Shown: positions 7,256 to 15,662 of the stretch, one piece after another
Position numbering within the stretch: the stretch's first letter is position 1
Layout of the letters: each line of letters opens with the position of its first letter
Source of the DNA: SURF-21 sp964592775
GTDB taxonomy: Bacteria > Actinomycetota > Geothermincolia > Geothermincolales > RBG-13-55-18
Direction of reading: 5' to 3'
NCBI GenBank assembly: GCA_964592775.1
Contig: CAZQFX010000012.1
Span: forward strand, 1 to 29,611
DNA: 29,611 nt
Position numbers and translations under genes: made by a program
The notes under the pieces: model-generated
Databases searched by the model: none
Told to the model about the DNA's origin: nothing
What the model saw: the letters and a program-made list of their open reading frames with translations, nothing else

Positions 7256-8194
7256 ATGAGCATGGTAATCGATTGTGTCGCCATCGGCGATGAGCTGATG
7301 AAGGAGATCGTCGCCGAGACCGAGGCCCTCAAGGGCAAAGGCATTACCCCCGGCATCGCCACTCTCCTCGTGGGAGACGATTTCGGGGCCAAGATGTACC
7401 GGGGACAGGTCGAGAAGTTCTGCGAGGAGGCGGGCTTTTCCTATGTCAACGAGAATCCGCCTGCCGACGTGAGCGAGGCCGAGGTCGTCGAGATAGTGAA
7501 GAAACTCAATGCCGACGAGGCCGTGAGCGGCATCCTGCCCCTGCGCCCGTTCCCGGAGCATATCTCCGACAGCGCGGTCATCAATTCCATCGACGTCAAC
7601 AAGGACATTGACACCTTCCACCCCTTCAACATGGGCAAGCTGGCGCTGGGAGAGCCGACCTTCCCTCCCGCCACACCCTCGGCGGTGGTGGAGGTCCTGG
7701 ACCGTTACGCCAGGGACGTAAAGAAGATGGACCCCAAGGATTTCTACGAGGGGGCCGAGGTCTGCGTGGTGGGCCACTCGAATATCGTGGGCAAGCCGGT
7801 GGCCTTCCTCATGCTCAACCGCAACGCCTCCACCACGGTGGTGCACATCTTCACCTCCATGAAGGGCAACCTCGAGAAGCACACCAAGGTGGCCGACATC
7901 CTCGTCGTAGCCGCCGGCAAGGCCGACCTCATCGGACCGGACCAGGTCAAGGAGGGCGCCATAGTGGTGGACGTGGGCATCAACCGCGTCAAGGTATTGG
8001 ACGAGAACGGCGAGCCCGTGCTCAACGACAAGGGTAAGCCCAAGACGAAGACAGTGGGGGACGTGTCCTTCGACGCCGTGAAGGGCATGACCGAGGCCAT
8101 AACGCCCGTGCCCGGGGGTGTGGGCTCGGTGACCAACCGTATGCTCATGAAGAACGCCCTGCGCGCGTGCAAGCTCCAGCACGGCCTGGAATGA
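7256..8194 (+). CDS. folD: Methylene-THF dehydrogenase, FolD family, probably monofunctional
   Basis: FolD-family enzymes reduce methenyl-THF to methylene-THF with NAD(P)H and usually also carry cyclohydrolase activity. The 312 residues align without gaps around the active site: Tyr48 is present, but the catalytic lysine four residues later (Lys54 in E. coli, Lys56 in the human enzyme) is Val52. The VQLPLP loop is PLRPFP, so the catalytic Gln is Leu96. Asp119 of DIDTFHPFN is kept. The cofactor loop reads GHSNIVGKP, with His replacing the Arg common in NADP enzymes, which hints at NAD use. The C-terminal ITPVPGGVGSVT is typical. Extra residues around 245-260 make it longer than usual. The start is ATG 7256, with GGGAG 8 nt upstream. 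With fchA just upstream, I infer dehydrogenase-only function, like yeast Mtd1. Confidence 0.9.
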   Translation: MSMVIDCVAIGDELMKEIVAETEALKGKGITPGIATLLVGDDFGAKMYRGQVEKFCEEAGFSYVNENPPADVSEAEVVEIVKKLNADEAVSGILPLRPFPEHISDSAVINSIDVNKDIDTFHPFNMGKLALGEPTFPPATPSAVVEVLDRYARDVKKMDPKDFYEGAEVCVVGHSNIVGKPVAFLMLNRNASTTVVHIFTSMKGNLEKHTKVADILVVAAGKADLIGPDQVKEGAIVVDVGINRVKVLDENGEPVLNDKGKPKTKTVGDVSFDAVKGMTEAITPVPGGVGSVTNRMLMKNALRACKLQHGLE

Positions 8195-8271
8195 CGAAAG
8201 ACAACTTCCCTGGCAGGCAGGAAGAATATCATGGAATACGGCAGCAGGTGATATAGGAAAGGAGAGATGAG

Positions 8272-9213
8272 ATGGCATTCAATCTACCGACGGAGACGGC
8301 CAAGGGCAAGGTCCGCGAGGTAGAGCTGGGCGCCGGTGGCAAGGTGAAGAAGGTAGGCGGAGAGAGCGTCCTCCCCTTTCACACCTGGGAAGGGGAGATG
8401 CCCAATAGACCCATCATCGCAGCCGAGGTGTCCGACGAGGTGAGAGAGCTCGTCCCGGCACTCGAAAAGGCTCTCGGCGAGGTCAAGAACGATCCCGTAG
8501 CCTGGGCCAAGAAGGCCGTTGACGAGTGGGGGGCTGACGCGATCTTCCTCCTCCTCACCTCCACCGACCCCAAGGCCACGGATGCTCCCGCGGAGGCGGC
8601 GGCCGAAGCGGTGCTCGAGGTGGAGGAGGCGGTCGGCGTTCCGGTGATCGTCTACGGTACCGAGGACCTGGAAAAGGACGCCGAGATCGCCAGGGTAGTG
8701 GCCGCCAAGGCCGAGGGCAGGAACCTGCTCATCGGGCCGGCGAAGGAGGACAACTTCAAGAAGGTGGGAGCTCCCGCCATCGGCTACAAGCAGACGGTGG
8801 CCGGCATGACCCCCATCGATGTCAACCTGGCCAAGCAGCTAAACATCCTCCTCACCAACCTGGGCATGGAGGCCGAGAAGCTGGTCATAGACCCCACCAC
8901 GGGCGCCCTGGGTTACGGCCTGGAATACTCCTACTCGGTGATGGAGCGCCTGAAGATCGCCGGCCTCATGCAGAACGACGCCATGACCCAGATGCCCATG
9001 CTGGCCAATATCGGCTTCCAGGCCTGGAAGACCAAGGAGGCCAAGAGTTCCCAGGAGGATTACCCGGAGTGGGGAGACCCCGAAAAGCGCGGCATCATAT
9101 GGGAGACCCTCACCGCCGTCTCGCTGCTCCTGGCCGGGGCGGACATCCTGGTGCTCAGGCACCCAGAGTCCATCCGCCTGCTGAAACAACTGATAGCCGA
9201 CCTTTCCGGATAG
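8272..9213 (+). CDS. acsD: Corrinoid iron-sulfur protein small subunit, CODH/ACS delta
   Basis: AcsD is the TIM-barrel partner of AcsC in the corrinoid iron-sulfur protein that carries the methyl group from methyl-THF to acetyl-CoA synthase. The 313-residue length fits the bacterial family (323 in Moorella). Typical stretches include FHTWEGEMPNRPIIAAEV near the N terminus, VYGTEDLEKDAEIARVVA in the middle, and LVIDPTTGALGYGLEYSYSV followed by MTQMPMLANIGFQAWKTKEA. ATG 8272 follows AAAGGAGAG (8258-8266) closely. It lies 77 nt after folD and 83 nt before acsA. AcsC is encoded separately, after acsA and acsB, rather than next to acsD as in some acetogens. Confidence 0.95.
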   Translation: MAFNLPTETAKGKVREVELGAGGKVKKVGGESVLPFHTWEGEMPNRPIIAAEVSDEVRELVPALEKALGEVKNDPVAWAKKAVDEWGADAIFLLLTSTDPKATDAPAEAAAEAVLEVEEAVGVPVIVYGTEDLEKDAEIARVVAAKAEGRNLLIGPAKEDNFKKVGAPAIGYKQTVAGMTPIDVNLAKQLNILLTNLGMEAEKLVIDPTTGALGYGLEYSYSVMERLKIAGLMQNDAMTQMPMLANIGFQAWKTKEAKSSQEDYPEWGDPEKRGIIWETLTAVSLLLAGADILVLRHPESIRLLKQLIADLSG

Positions 9214-9226
9214 GCTTTTTATATAC

Positions 9227-9264
9227 AAGGGGTTCGAGAAGGACATAAGGGGTTCGAGAAGGAC
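9227..9264 (+). repeat. Tandem 18-bp repeat upstream of acsA
   Basis: AAGGGGTTCGAGAAGGAC occurs at 9227-9244 and 9247-9264, exactly repeated with a 2-bp spacer (20-bp period, about two helical turns). It sits in the acsD-acsA spacer between an AT-rich patch (TTTTTATATACAAG) and the acsA ribosome site. It could be a duplicated protein-binding site or simply slippage. Confidence 0.5.
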
Positions 9265-9296
9265 CCGGAGAGATTACCACAGGAGGAACAGCGCCA

Positions 9297-11249
9297 ATGG
9301 CAGAATACGAGGAAATGACGGCGTGCGAGGCTACGCTGGAGATGCTCAAAAAGGCGGCGGAGGAGGGTCAGGAAACCGCCTTCGACCGCGTGCAACAGCA
9401 GAAGGGATGCGCTTTCGGAGAAGCGGGGAGCTGCTGCCGTATCTGCAACATGGGTCCCTGCCGCATCAACCCCAAGAAACCCGACGAGAGCCGCGGGGTG
9501 TGCGGAGCCGATATGGACACCATCGTGGCGCGCAACTTCGCGCGCATGGTCGCGGCGGGCACCTCCGCCCATTCCGACCACGGCCGCGCCGTGGCCGAAA
9601 CCCTGGTCATGGCCGCCAGGGGGGCGGCAGCGGACTACGAGATCAAGGACCGCATCAAGCTGCTGGAGGTCGCGGCCGACCTGGACATCGAGATCGGCGA
9701 CCGCGACATCAACGAAATCGCCCTGGAGTTGGGAGAGCGCTGCCTGGCCATGTTCGGCCAGCAGGAAGGCGAGCTGGCCTTCGCCCAGCGGGCCGTGGAG
9801 CCCCGCAAGGAGATCTGGCGCCAGCTCGGCGTTTTCCCGCGCGGCATCGACCGTGAGGTGGTGGAGCTACTGCACCGCACCACCATCGGCGTGGATCAGG
9901 ACTACAAACATATCCTCATAGGCGCGGCGCGTTGCGCGTTGGCCGACGGCTGGGGCGGGTCCATGATCGGCACCGAGCTGCAGGACATCCTCTTCCAGAC
10001 CCCGGTGCCGCTGGAGAGCAAGGTCAACCTGGGGGTGCTCAAGGAGGACGAGGTGAACATCATCGTCCACGGCCACGAGCCCCTGCTCTCGGAGATGATC
10101 GTGCTCGCCGCAGGCCTGCCAGAGATGCGGGAGAAGGCGGAGAAGGCGGGAGCCAAGGGCATCAACCTCTCGGGCATCTGCTGTACCGCCAACGAGGTGC
10201 TCACCCGCCACGGCGTGCCCATCGCCGGCAACTTCCTCCAGCAGGAACTTGCCCTGCTCACCGGAGCGGTGGAGGCCATGGTGGTGGACGTGCAGTGCGT
10301 ATACCAGTCCCTGGGCCAGATAGCCGGCTGCGTCCATACCGACATCATCACCACCTCCCCCAAGGCGACCATGCCCTACGCGAAGCATATCGAGATGCAC
10401 GAGGACCGCGCCCTGGACGTCGCCAGGGAGATCGTATCCACGGCCATAGAGAATTACCCCAAACGGGGCAAGGTGGCCATCCCGGAAAACACCGAGTCCC
10501 TCATCGCCGGCTTCAACCACGAGTACATCAACTACATGCTGGGAGGGAAATTCCGCGCCTCCTACCGCCCCCTCAACGACGCCATCATCGACGGCCGCAT
10601 CCGCGGCGTGGTGGGCGTGGTCGGCTGCAACAACCCGAAGGTCAAGCACGACGACATCCACGTGCGCGTGGTGAGCGAGGTCGTCGCCAACGGATGCCTG
10701 GTGGTCATGACCGGCTGCGCCGCGCAGTCGGTGGCCAAGGCCGGCCTCATGCTCCCCGAGGTGGCGCGGGAGGTCTGCCCCCAGGGACTGTGGGAGGTCT
10801 GCGAGGCGGTGGGCATCCCGCCGGTGCTGCACTGCGGCTCCTGCGTGGACAACAGCCGGCTCCTCATGGCGCTTACGGCGATGGTGCGCGAAGGCGGCCT
10901 GGGCAACGACATCAACGACCTCCCCGCGATAGGCTGCGCGCCGGAGTGGATGAGCGAGAAGGCCATAGCGATCGGCGAGTACTTCGTGGCCTCGGGCGCC
11001 GCCGTCATCTTCGGGGTGAGCTGGCCAACCATGGGGAGCAAGAACGTCACCGACTTCCTGATGGAAGGCTANNNNNNNNNNNNNNNNNNNGACGTCTTCA
11101 AGTGCTCTTGGAACTTCGAGCCGGATCCGGAAAAGATGGTGGGGAAGATACTGAGCACCATCGACGGCAAGAGAGAGGCGCTGGGAATCTCCGCCAAGCG
11201 CGAAAGGGTGCTCTACGACATGGCCATGAGAAGGGAGTTGGAGATCTGA
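9297..11249 (+). CDS. acsA: Ni-dependent CO dehydrogenase catalytic subunit
   Basis: AcsA reduces CO2 to CO with ferredoxin electrons and passes CO to AcsB through a tunnel. The 650-residue product (including 7 unknown residues) fits the CooS/AcsA family. Cys38 and Cys46 match the D-cluster ligands, and Cys47, Cys50, Cys55 and Cys69 the B-cluster ligands, each one position before the C. hydrogenoformans numbering. C-cluster ligand motifs are VHGHEPLL, GICCTANE, VVGCNNPK, MTGCAAQS and HCGSCVDNSR. The start at ATG 9297 has AGGAGG (9281-9286) at 10 nt. A run of 19 N (11072-11090) removes a few residues near the C terminus, but the frame stays open and resumes with a family-like FEPDPEKM. The stop overlaps the acsB start (TGATG), indicating translational coupling of the complex partners. 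Confidence 0.96.
   Translation: MAEYEEMTACEATLEMLKKAAEEGQETAFDRVQQQKGCAFGEAGSCCRICNMGPCRINPKKPDESRGVCGADMDTIVARNFARMVAAGTSAHSDHGRAVAETLVMAARGAAADYEIKDRIKLLEVAADLDIEIGDRDINEIALELGERCLAMFGQQEGELAFAQRAVEPRKEIWRQLGVFPRGIDREVVELLHRTTIGVDQDYKHILIGAARCALADGWGGSMIGTELQDILFQTPVPLESKVNLGVLKEDEVNIIVHGHEPLLSEMIVLAAGLPEMREKAEKAGAKGINLSGICCTANEVLTRHGVPIAGNFLQQELALLTGAVEAMVVDVQCVYQSLGQIAGCVHTDIITTSPKATMPYAKHIEMHEDRALDVAREIVSTAIENYPKRGKVAIPENTESLIAGFNHEYINYMLGGKFRASYRPLNDAIIDGRIRGVVGVVGCNNPKVKHDDIHVRVVSEVVANGCLVVMTGCAAQSVAKAGLMLPEVAREVCPQGLWEVCEAVGIPPVLHCGSCVDNSRLLMALTAMVREGGLGNDINDLPAIGCAPEWMSEKAIAIGEYFVASGAAVIFGVSWPTMGSKNVTDFLMEGXXXXXXXDVFKCSWNFEPDPEKMVGKILSTIDGKREALGISAKRERVLYDMAMRRELEI
11072..11090. other. 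Unresolved bases (19 N) inside acsA
   Basis: Nineteen N interrupt acsA near its C terminus. Reading across at the given length keeps the acsA frame, so the length is either correct or right modulo three. This is an assembly gap, not a biological feature. Confidence 0.95.
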
Positions 11250-13435
11250 TGAGTAGGATAATCGCGACCGCAGCAATCAAGGGGGCCCATAAGGAGGTCG
11301 CCGAGGCCGAGCGCATGCTCGCCGAGACCAAGGAGGCCGTCGGCGCCACCACGAAGGTGGAGCTGCCCAACACCGGGTTCTACCTGCCCATCATCTACGC
11401 CCTTACGGGCATCGCGGTGCAGAAGCTCGACGATATGGACCAAGTATTGGAGCTGGCCAAGGGCCTGCTTCCGCCGCTGCCCAAGCAGCGGCACTGGATG
11501 CCTTACCTCGGCCACGCGCTTGACGCGGGAATGGCCACCCTTTTCGCCGGGGAGATCATCGAGGGGTGCAAGTACGCCACCAACCCGCCGGTGGACGACC
11601 TGTGGCTGGGGGCGGCGGACGACGTGATCATGCGCGAGCGCGGGGTGGAGTTCGTGGACGGCACCGCCCCCGGGTTCTGCGCACTCGTGGGCCGCGCGTC
11701 CAGCCCCGAAAAGGCGGACGAGATCGTGGTGGAGCTCCTGCAGAAGAACCTTTACGTGTGGATCTCCGGTCACGTAGACGGGGTGAGCGTCGCGGAGCAG
11801 CTCCAGCAGGTGGACCGCCAACTGGGATGGGATACCCGCATCGTGCCTTACGGGAGGGAGATGTCCTCCGCGGTGTACTCCCTGGGGTTCGCCGCCCGCG
11901 CCGCCATGTCCTTCGGGGGCGCCCAGCCGGGAGACTACTCCAAGATCCTGCGCTACAACAAGAACCGCATCTTCGCCTTCGTGCTGGCGCTGGACTACGT
12001 GGACGAGCAGAAGTACGCCTACGCCGCGGGGGCCATCAATTACGGCTTCCCCGCCATCGCCAGCACCAGGATACCGGACATCCTCCCCACCGGCGTGTGC
12101 ACCTACGAGCACGTGGTCGGGAGCGTGCCCGAGGACGAGATCGTGCAGAGATGCGTGGAGGTGCGGGGCCTCAAGATACAGATCGCCGAGATCCCCATCC
12201 CCATGGCCTACGGGCCGGCCTTCGAGGGCGAGGTGATCCGCAAGAACGACATGTACGTGCAGTTCGGCGGCCAGATCACCCCCGCCTTCGAATACGTGAC
12301 CATGCGGGAGATGGACGAGGTGGAGGACGGGAAGATCGAGGTGGTAGGGCCGGAGATAGACGACATTGAGGAGGGCAGCGCCCTCCCCCTGGGCATCGTG
12401 GTGGAGGTGGCCGGGCGCAAGATGCAGGAGGACTTCGAGTCCATCCTGGAGCGCCAGGTACACCATTTCATCAATGGCTGCGAGGGCATCTGGCACATGG
12501 GCCAGCGCGACATCGTATGGACGCGCATAAGCAAGAAGGCCCAGGCCAAGGGGTTCAAGATCAGCCACTACGGCGAGATCATCCGCGCCAAGTTCATCAA
12601 CGACTTTCCCTCCATAGTGGACAAGGTGCGGGTGACCATCTATACCAACGAGGCGGACGTCGAGAAGTGGCAGGCGACGGCGCGCCAGGCCTACCGCTAC
12701 CGCGACGAGAAGACGGCCGGCATGACCGACGAGTCGGTGGACACCTTCTACTCCTGCACCCTGTGCCAGTCCTTCGCCCCCACCCACGTGTGCGTCATCT
12801 CCCCTCAGAGGCTGGGGCTATGCGGTGCCTACAACTGGCTGGACGGCAAAGCCGCCTACGAGATCGATCCCACCGGCCCCAACCAGCCCGTCCTGAAGGG
12901 CGACTGCACCGACGGGATAAAGGGCGAGTGGTCGGCCGTAAACGAGTTCGTCAAGGAGAAATCCGGCGGCGTGGTGGAGAACGTGAAGATGTACACCATG
13001 ATGGAGGACCCCATGACCTCATGCGGTTGCTTCGAGTGCGTGGTGGCCTTCATGCCCATGTGCAACGGCGTGATGGTCGTAAACCGTGAGTACTCGGGCA
13101 TGACCCCCAGCGGCATGGCCTTCTCCACCCTGGCGAACTCGGTGGGGGGCGGCAACGTGACGCCCGGTTTCATCGGCGTCGGGAAGGTGTACATCACCTC
13201 CAAGAAGTTCATCTCCGCCGACGGCGGATTCAAACGCATCGTGTGGATGCCCAAGGAGCTCAAGGAAACCCTCGCGGAGCAGCTCGCCAAGCGCTGCGGG
13301 GACGAGGACGTCACGGACCCCGACTTCGTCTCGAAGATCGCCGATGAGGACGTGGGCACTACGGAGGAGGAGATCCTCCCCTTCCTGGAGGAGAAAGGCC
13401 ACCCGGCGCTCGCAATGGACCCGATGCTGATGTGA
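11249..13435 (+). CDS. acsB: Acetyl-CoA synthase, bacterial type
   Basis: AcsB condenses CO from AcsA, the methyl group from AcsC/AcsD and CoA into acetyl-CoA on its Ni-Ni-[4Fe-4S] A-cluster. At 728 residues it is the long bacterial form with the N-terminal CODH-docking domain (729 in Moorella). The A-cluster ligands are all present with a constant offset of three from Moorella: Cys503, Cys506, Cys515 and Cys525 (SCTLCQSF...GLCGAY) for the cubane, and Cys592 and Cys594 (SCGCFEC) for the distal nickel. I place the start at ATG 11249, overlapping the acsA stop. A much longer open frame reaching back to 9932 is out of frame with acsA and not coding. A UUCG-loop hairpin follows the stop. Confidence 0.97.
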   Translation: MSRIIATAAIKGAHKEVAEAERMLAETKEAVGATTKVELPNTGFYLPIIYALTGIAVQKLDDMDQVLELAKGLLPPLPKQRHWMPYLGHALDAGMATLFAGEIIEGCKYATNPPVDDLWLGAADDVIMRERGVEFVDGTAPGFCALVGRASSPEKADEIVVELLQKNLYVWISGHVDGVSVAEQLQQVDRQLGWDTRIVPYGREMSSAVYSLGFAARAAMSFGGAQPGDYSKILRYNKNRIFAFVLALDYVDEQKYAYAAGAINYGFPAIASTRIPDILPTGVCTYEHVVGSVPEDEIVQRCVEVRGLKIQIAEIPIPMAYGPAFEGEVIRKNDMYVQFGGQITPAFEYVTMREMDEVEDGKIEVVGPEIDDIEEGSALPLGIVVEVAGRKMQEDFESILERQVHHFINGCEGIWHMGQRDIVWTRISKKAQAKGFKISHYGEIIRAKFINDFPSIVDKVRVTIYTNEADVEKWQATARQAYRYRDEKTAGMTDESVDTFYSCTLCQSFAPTHVCVISPQRLGLCGAYNWLDGKAAYEIDPTGPNQPVLKGDCTDGIKGEWSAVNEFVKEKSGGVVENVKMYTMMEDPMTSCGCFECVVAFMPMCNGVMVVNREYSGMTPSGMAFSTLANSVGGGNVTPGFIGVGKVYITSKKFISADGGFKRIVWMPKELKETLAEQLAKRCGDEDVTDPDFVSKIADEDVGTTEEEILPFLEEKGHPALAMDPMLM

Positions 13436-13440
13436 GAAAA

Positions 13441-13466
13441 AAAAGGGGGGTTCGCCCCCCCTTCTT
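13441..13466 (+). terminator. GC hairpin with UUCG loop after acsB
   Basis: Six G (13445-13450), a TTCG loop (13451-13454) and a run of C (13455-13461) form a very stable stem, preceded by eight A and followed by TTCTT. It looks like an intrinsic or bidirectional terminator starting 5 nt after the acsB stop. Because acsC follows within 60 nt on the same strand, partial read-through is likely. Confidence 0.65.
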
Positions 13467-13516
13467 GAGGCATGACGAAGCGGGAAACCCGCTGATATAG
13501 TAGGAAGGAGATCGAG

Positions 13517-14866
13517 ATGGGACTTTCGGGCTTGGATATCTTCAAGAAGCTACCCAAGACCAACTGCAAGGAATGCGGCTTCCCGACCTGCCTCGCGTTC
13601 GCCATGAAGCTGGCGGCGGGGCAGACAGCCCTCGACGAGTGCCCCTATGTCACGGACGAGGTCAGGGCGGAGCTGGCCGAGGCCAGCGCCCCTCCCATCC
13701 GCGGGGTCACCGTCGGGGTCGGGGACGAGGCCTTCAAGGTGGGCGAGGAGCTGGTGCTCTTCCGCCACGAGAAGACCTTCTTCAACCCCGCGGTCCTGGG
13801 TGTGCTGATAGGCGACGATATGGACGGCGCCAGGGTTGACGAACTCGTCAAGCAGGCCAACGAGTGCGAGCATGAGCGCGTGGGCGTGATCCTCAAGGTG
13901 GGGACCATCGCGGTGAAGGCCGCCTCCGGCGACGCCGGCAAGTTCAAGGCCCTGGTAGAGAAGGTGAAAAGCGCTTCCGCGAAGCCCCTCATCCTCATGG
14001 CCGAGGACGTGGAGGTCATGAAGGCGGGCGTCGAGGCCGCGGGCGATTCGCGCCCGCTGCTCTACGCCGCCACCGAGGCCAACGCGGACGCCATGGGCGC
14101 CCTGGCCAAGGAGAAGGACCTCCCCCTGGCGGTGAAAGCGCACGATCTGGACAAGCTGGCGGAGCTCTCGGAAAAGCTCGCCGGCATGGGCCTCAAGGAC
14201 CTGGTGCTCGATCCCGCGCCGCGCAAGCCGGGGGAAACCTTCAAGGACCTGGTGGCCATCCGCAGGGCGGCCCTGAACGAGAAGTTCGCCGCCTTCGGGT
14301 TTCCCACCATCACCTTTCCGGCGGAAGAGACGGACGACGAGCTCTACGAGACCGCCCTCGCCGGCACGTACATCTGCAAGTACGGCGGGGTCGTGGTGCT
14401 CTCCCACGCCGAGCAGTGGAGGATGTATCCCCTGCTGGTGCTGGGCCTTAACATCTATACCGATCCTCAGCGCCCCATGGCCGTGGACTCGAAGTTTTAC
14501 GAGATCGGCTCCCCGGACGATAGCAGCCCTGTGCTGGTTACCACCAACTTCTCCCTCACCTACTTCATCGTCTCCGGCGAGATCGAGGGAAGCAAGATGC
14601 CGGCCTGGCTGGGCATAGTCGACGTTGACGGACAGTCGGTGCTCACCGCCTGGGCGGCGGGCAAGTTCGTTCCGGAGACCATCGCCAAGTTCATCAACAC
14701 CTCGGGGATCGCGGACAAGGTCAAGCACCGCAAGCTCGTCATCCCCGGCTACGTGGCCCAGATCTCGGGCGAGCTGGAGGAGGAGCTGCCGGATTGGGAG
14801 ATCGTCATCGGCACCAGGGAGGCCGCGGACATCCCCGCCTTCTTGCGCCAGTTCTCCACCATCTGA
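13517..14866 (+). CDS. acsC: Corrinoid iron-sulfur protein large subunit, CODH/ACS gamma
   Basis: AcsC carries the corrinoid that accepts methyl from methyl-THF (via AcsE) and donates it to AcsB, and forms a heterodimer with AcsD. The 449-residue protein matches the family length (446 in Moorella). The N-terminal [4Fe-4S] motif is Cys17, Cys20, Cys25 and Cys42 (C-x2-C-x4-C-x16-C) in NCKECGFPTCLAFAMKLAAG. A TIM-barrel region follows, and the C-terminal corrinoid-binding domain includes TTNFSLTYFIVSGEIEGSK. ATG 13517 follows AAGGAG (13504-13509) at 7 nt. It sits behind the acsB hairpin, which may set its level relative to acsA and acsB. Confidence 0.96.
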   Translation: MGLSGLDIFKKLPKTNCKECGFPTCLAFAMKLAAGQTALDECPYVTDEVRAELAEASAPPIRGVTVGVGDEAFKVGEELVLFRHEKTFFNPAVLGVLIGDDMDGARVDELVKQANECEHERVGVILKVGTIAVKAASGDAGKFKALVEKVKSASAKPLILMAEDVEVMKAGVEAAGDSRPLLYAATEANADAMGALAKEKDLPLAVKAHDLDKLAELSEKLAGMGLKDLVLDPAPRKPGETFKDLVAIRRAALNEKFAAFGFPTITFPAEETDDELYETALAGTYICKYGGVVVLSHAEQWRMYPLLVLGLNIYTDPQRPMAVDSKFYEIGSPDDSSPVLVTTNFSLTYFIVSGEIEGSKMPAWLGIVDVDGQSVLTAWAAGKFVPETIAKFINTSGIADKVKHRKLVIPGYVAQISGELEEELPDWEIVIGTREAADIPAFLRQFSTI

Positions 14867-14995
14867 GGGGTGGGGAGGTCGTGGCGGCGGGCGGCGGCCT
14901 ACGGGCGATGACCGGTATCGGCGGGCGTGCTGCACGTCATGCGGTGAAGCGCGATATCGCGATCGTGATCACAGTTTAGAGGAGGAAAACAAGAG

Positions 14996-15661
14996 ATGAT
15001 CATCACTACGAACAAGCCCTTCGAGGAGGTGCTCAAGGAGCTCGAGGGCGAGGAAAAGGTGTTTATCGTGGGCTGCGGCTCCTGTGCCACCACCTGCGAG
15101 ACGGGAGGCGAGGAACAGGTGGCCGGGATGAAGGCCAGGCTCGAGGCGGAGGGGAAGACGGTCACCGGGACCGTCGTCTACGAAGAGGTGTGCCACGAGC
15201 TCAACACCAAGAGGAAGTTCCGGGAGAACAAGGAGGCGGTGGAGGCCGCGGACGGCTTCCTGGTCATGTGCTGCGGCGCCGGCACCCAGTCGGTGCGCGA
15301 GGCCACCGATAAAGGGGTACATCCTTCCGCCAACACCGTATTCCTCGGCAACATACTGCGCCAGGGCCAGTTCGTGGAGAAGTGCTCCCTGTGCGGCGAC
15401 TGCGTGCTCGAGGACTTCGGGGCCATCTGCCCCGTCACCCGCTGCCACAAGGGCATCCTCAACGGACCGTGCGGCGGCACGGACGCGAGCAAGTGCGAGA
15501 CGGACAGGGAGAAGGACTGCGGCTGGACCCTGATCTTCAACCAGCTGGAGAAGATGGGCAAGCTGGACCGCTTCAAGCGCATCTACGGCCTCAAGAACTG
15601 GCAGGCGAACATGAAGCCCGGCCGCGTCATCTTCGAGAAAAAGGGCGAGGGGGGTGAATAG
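14996..15661 (+). CDS. metV: Methylene-THF reductase partner subunit, zinc/Fe-S type
   Basis: MetV (MTHFR C-terminal domain family) forms the methylene-THF reductase complex with MetF in acetogens such as Moorella. The 221-residue protein begins with a cysteine-rich segment, VGCGSCATTCETGGEEQ, then a Rossmann-like part ending in FLVMCCGAGTQSV. The C-terminal half carries the characteristic CSLCGDCVLEDFGAICPV and GPCGG motifs and several more cysteines, expected to bind zinc and an iron-sulfur cluster. ATG 14996 has GAGGAGG about 10 nt upstream. The 129-nt spacer after acsC contains a 12-bp palindrome, CGCGATATCGCG (14950-14961), but no gene. metF starts 1 nt after its stop. Confidence 0.88.
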   Translation: MIITTNKPFEEVLKELEGEEKVFIVGCGSCATTCETGGEEQVAGMKARLEAEGKTVTGTVVYEEVCHELNTKRKFRENKEAVEAADGFLVMCCGAGTQSVREATDKGVHPSANTVFLGNILRQGQFVEKCSLCGDCVLEDFGAICPVTRCHKGILNGPCGGTDASKCETDREKDCGWTLIFNQLEKMGKLDRFKRIYGLKNWQANMKPGRVIFEKKGEGGE

Positions 15662-15662
15662 G

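Noticed and set aside
9932..11248. Long open frame running into acsB from within acsA
   Set aside because: It is the out-of-frame shadow of acsA in GC-rich DNA and crosses the N run; family homology begins only at ATG 11249.
9867..11276. Long antisense open frames opposite acsA, acsB, fhs, acsV and the NuoF-like gene
   Set aside because: They mirror strongly supported genes in GC-rich sequence, are His/Val/Gly/Asp-rich reverse-complement products, and have no family motifs.
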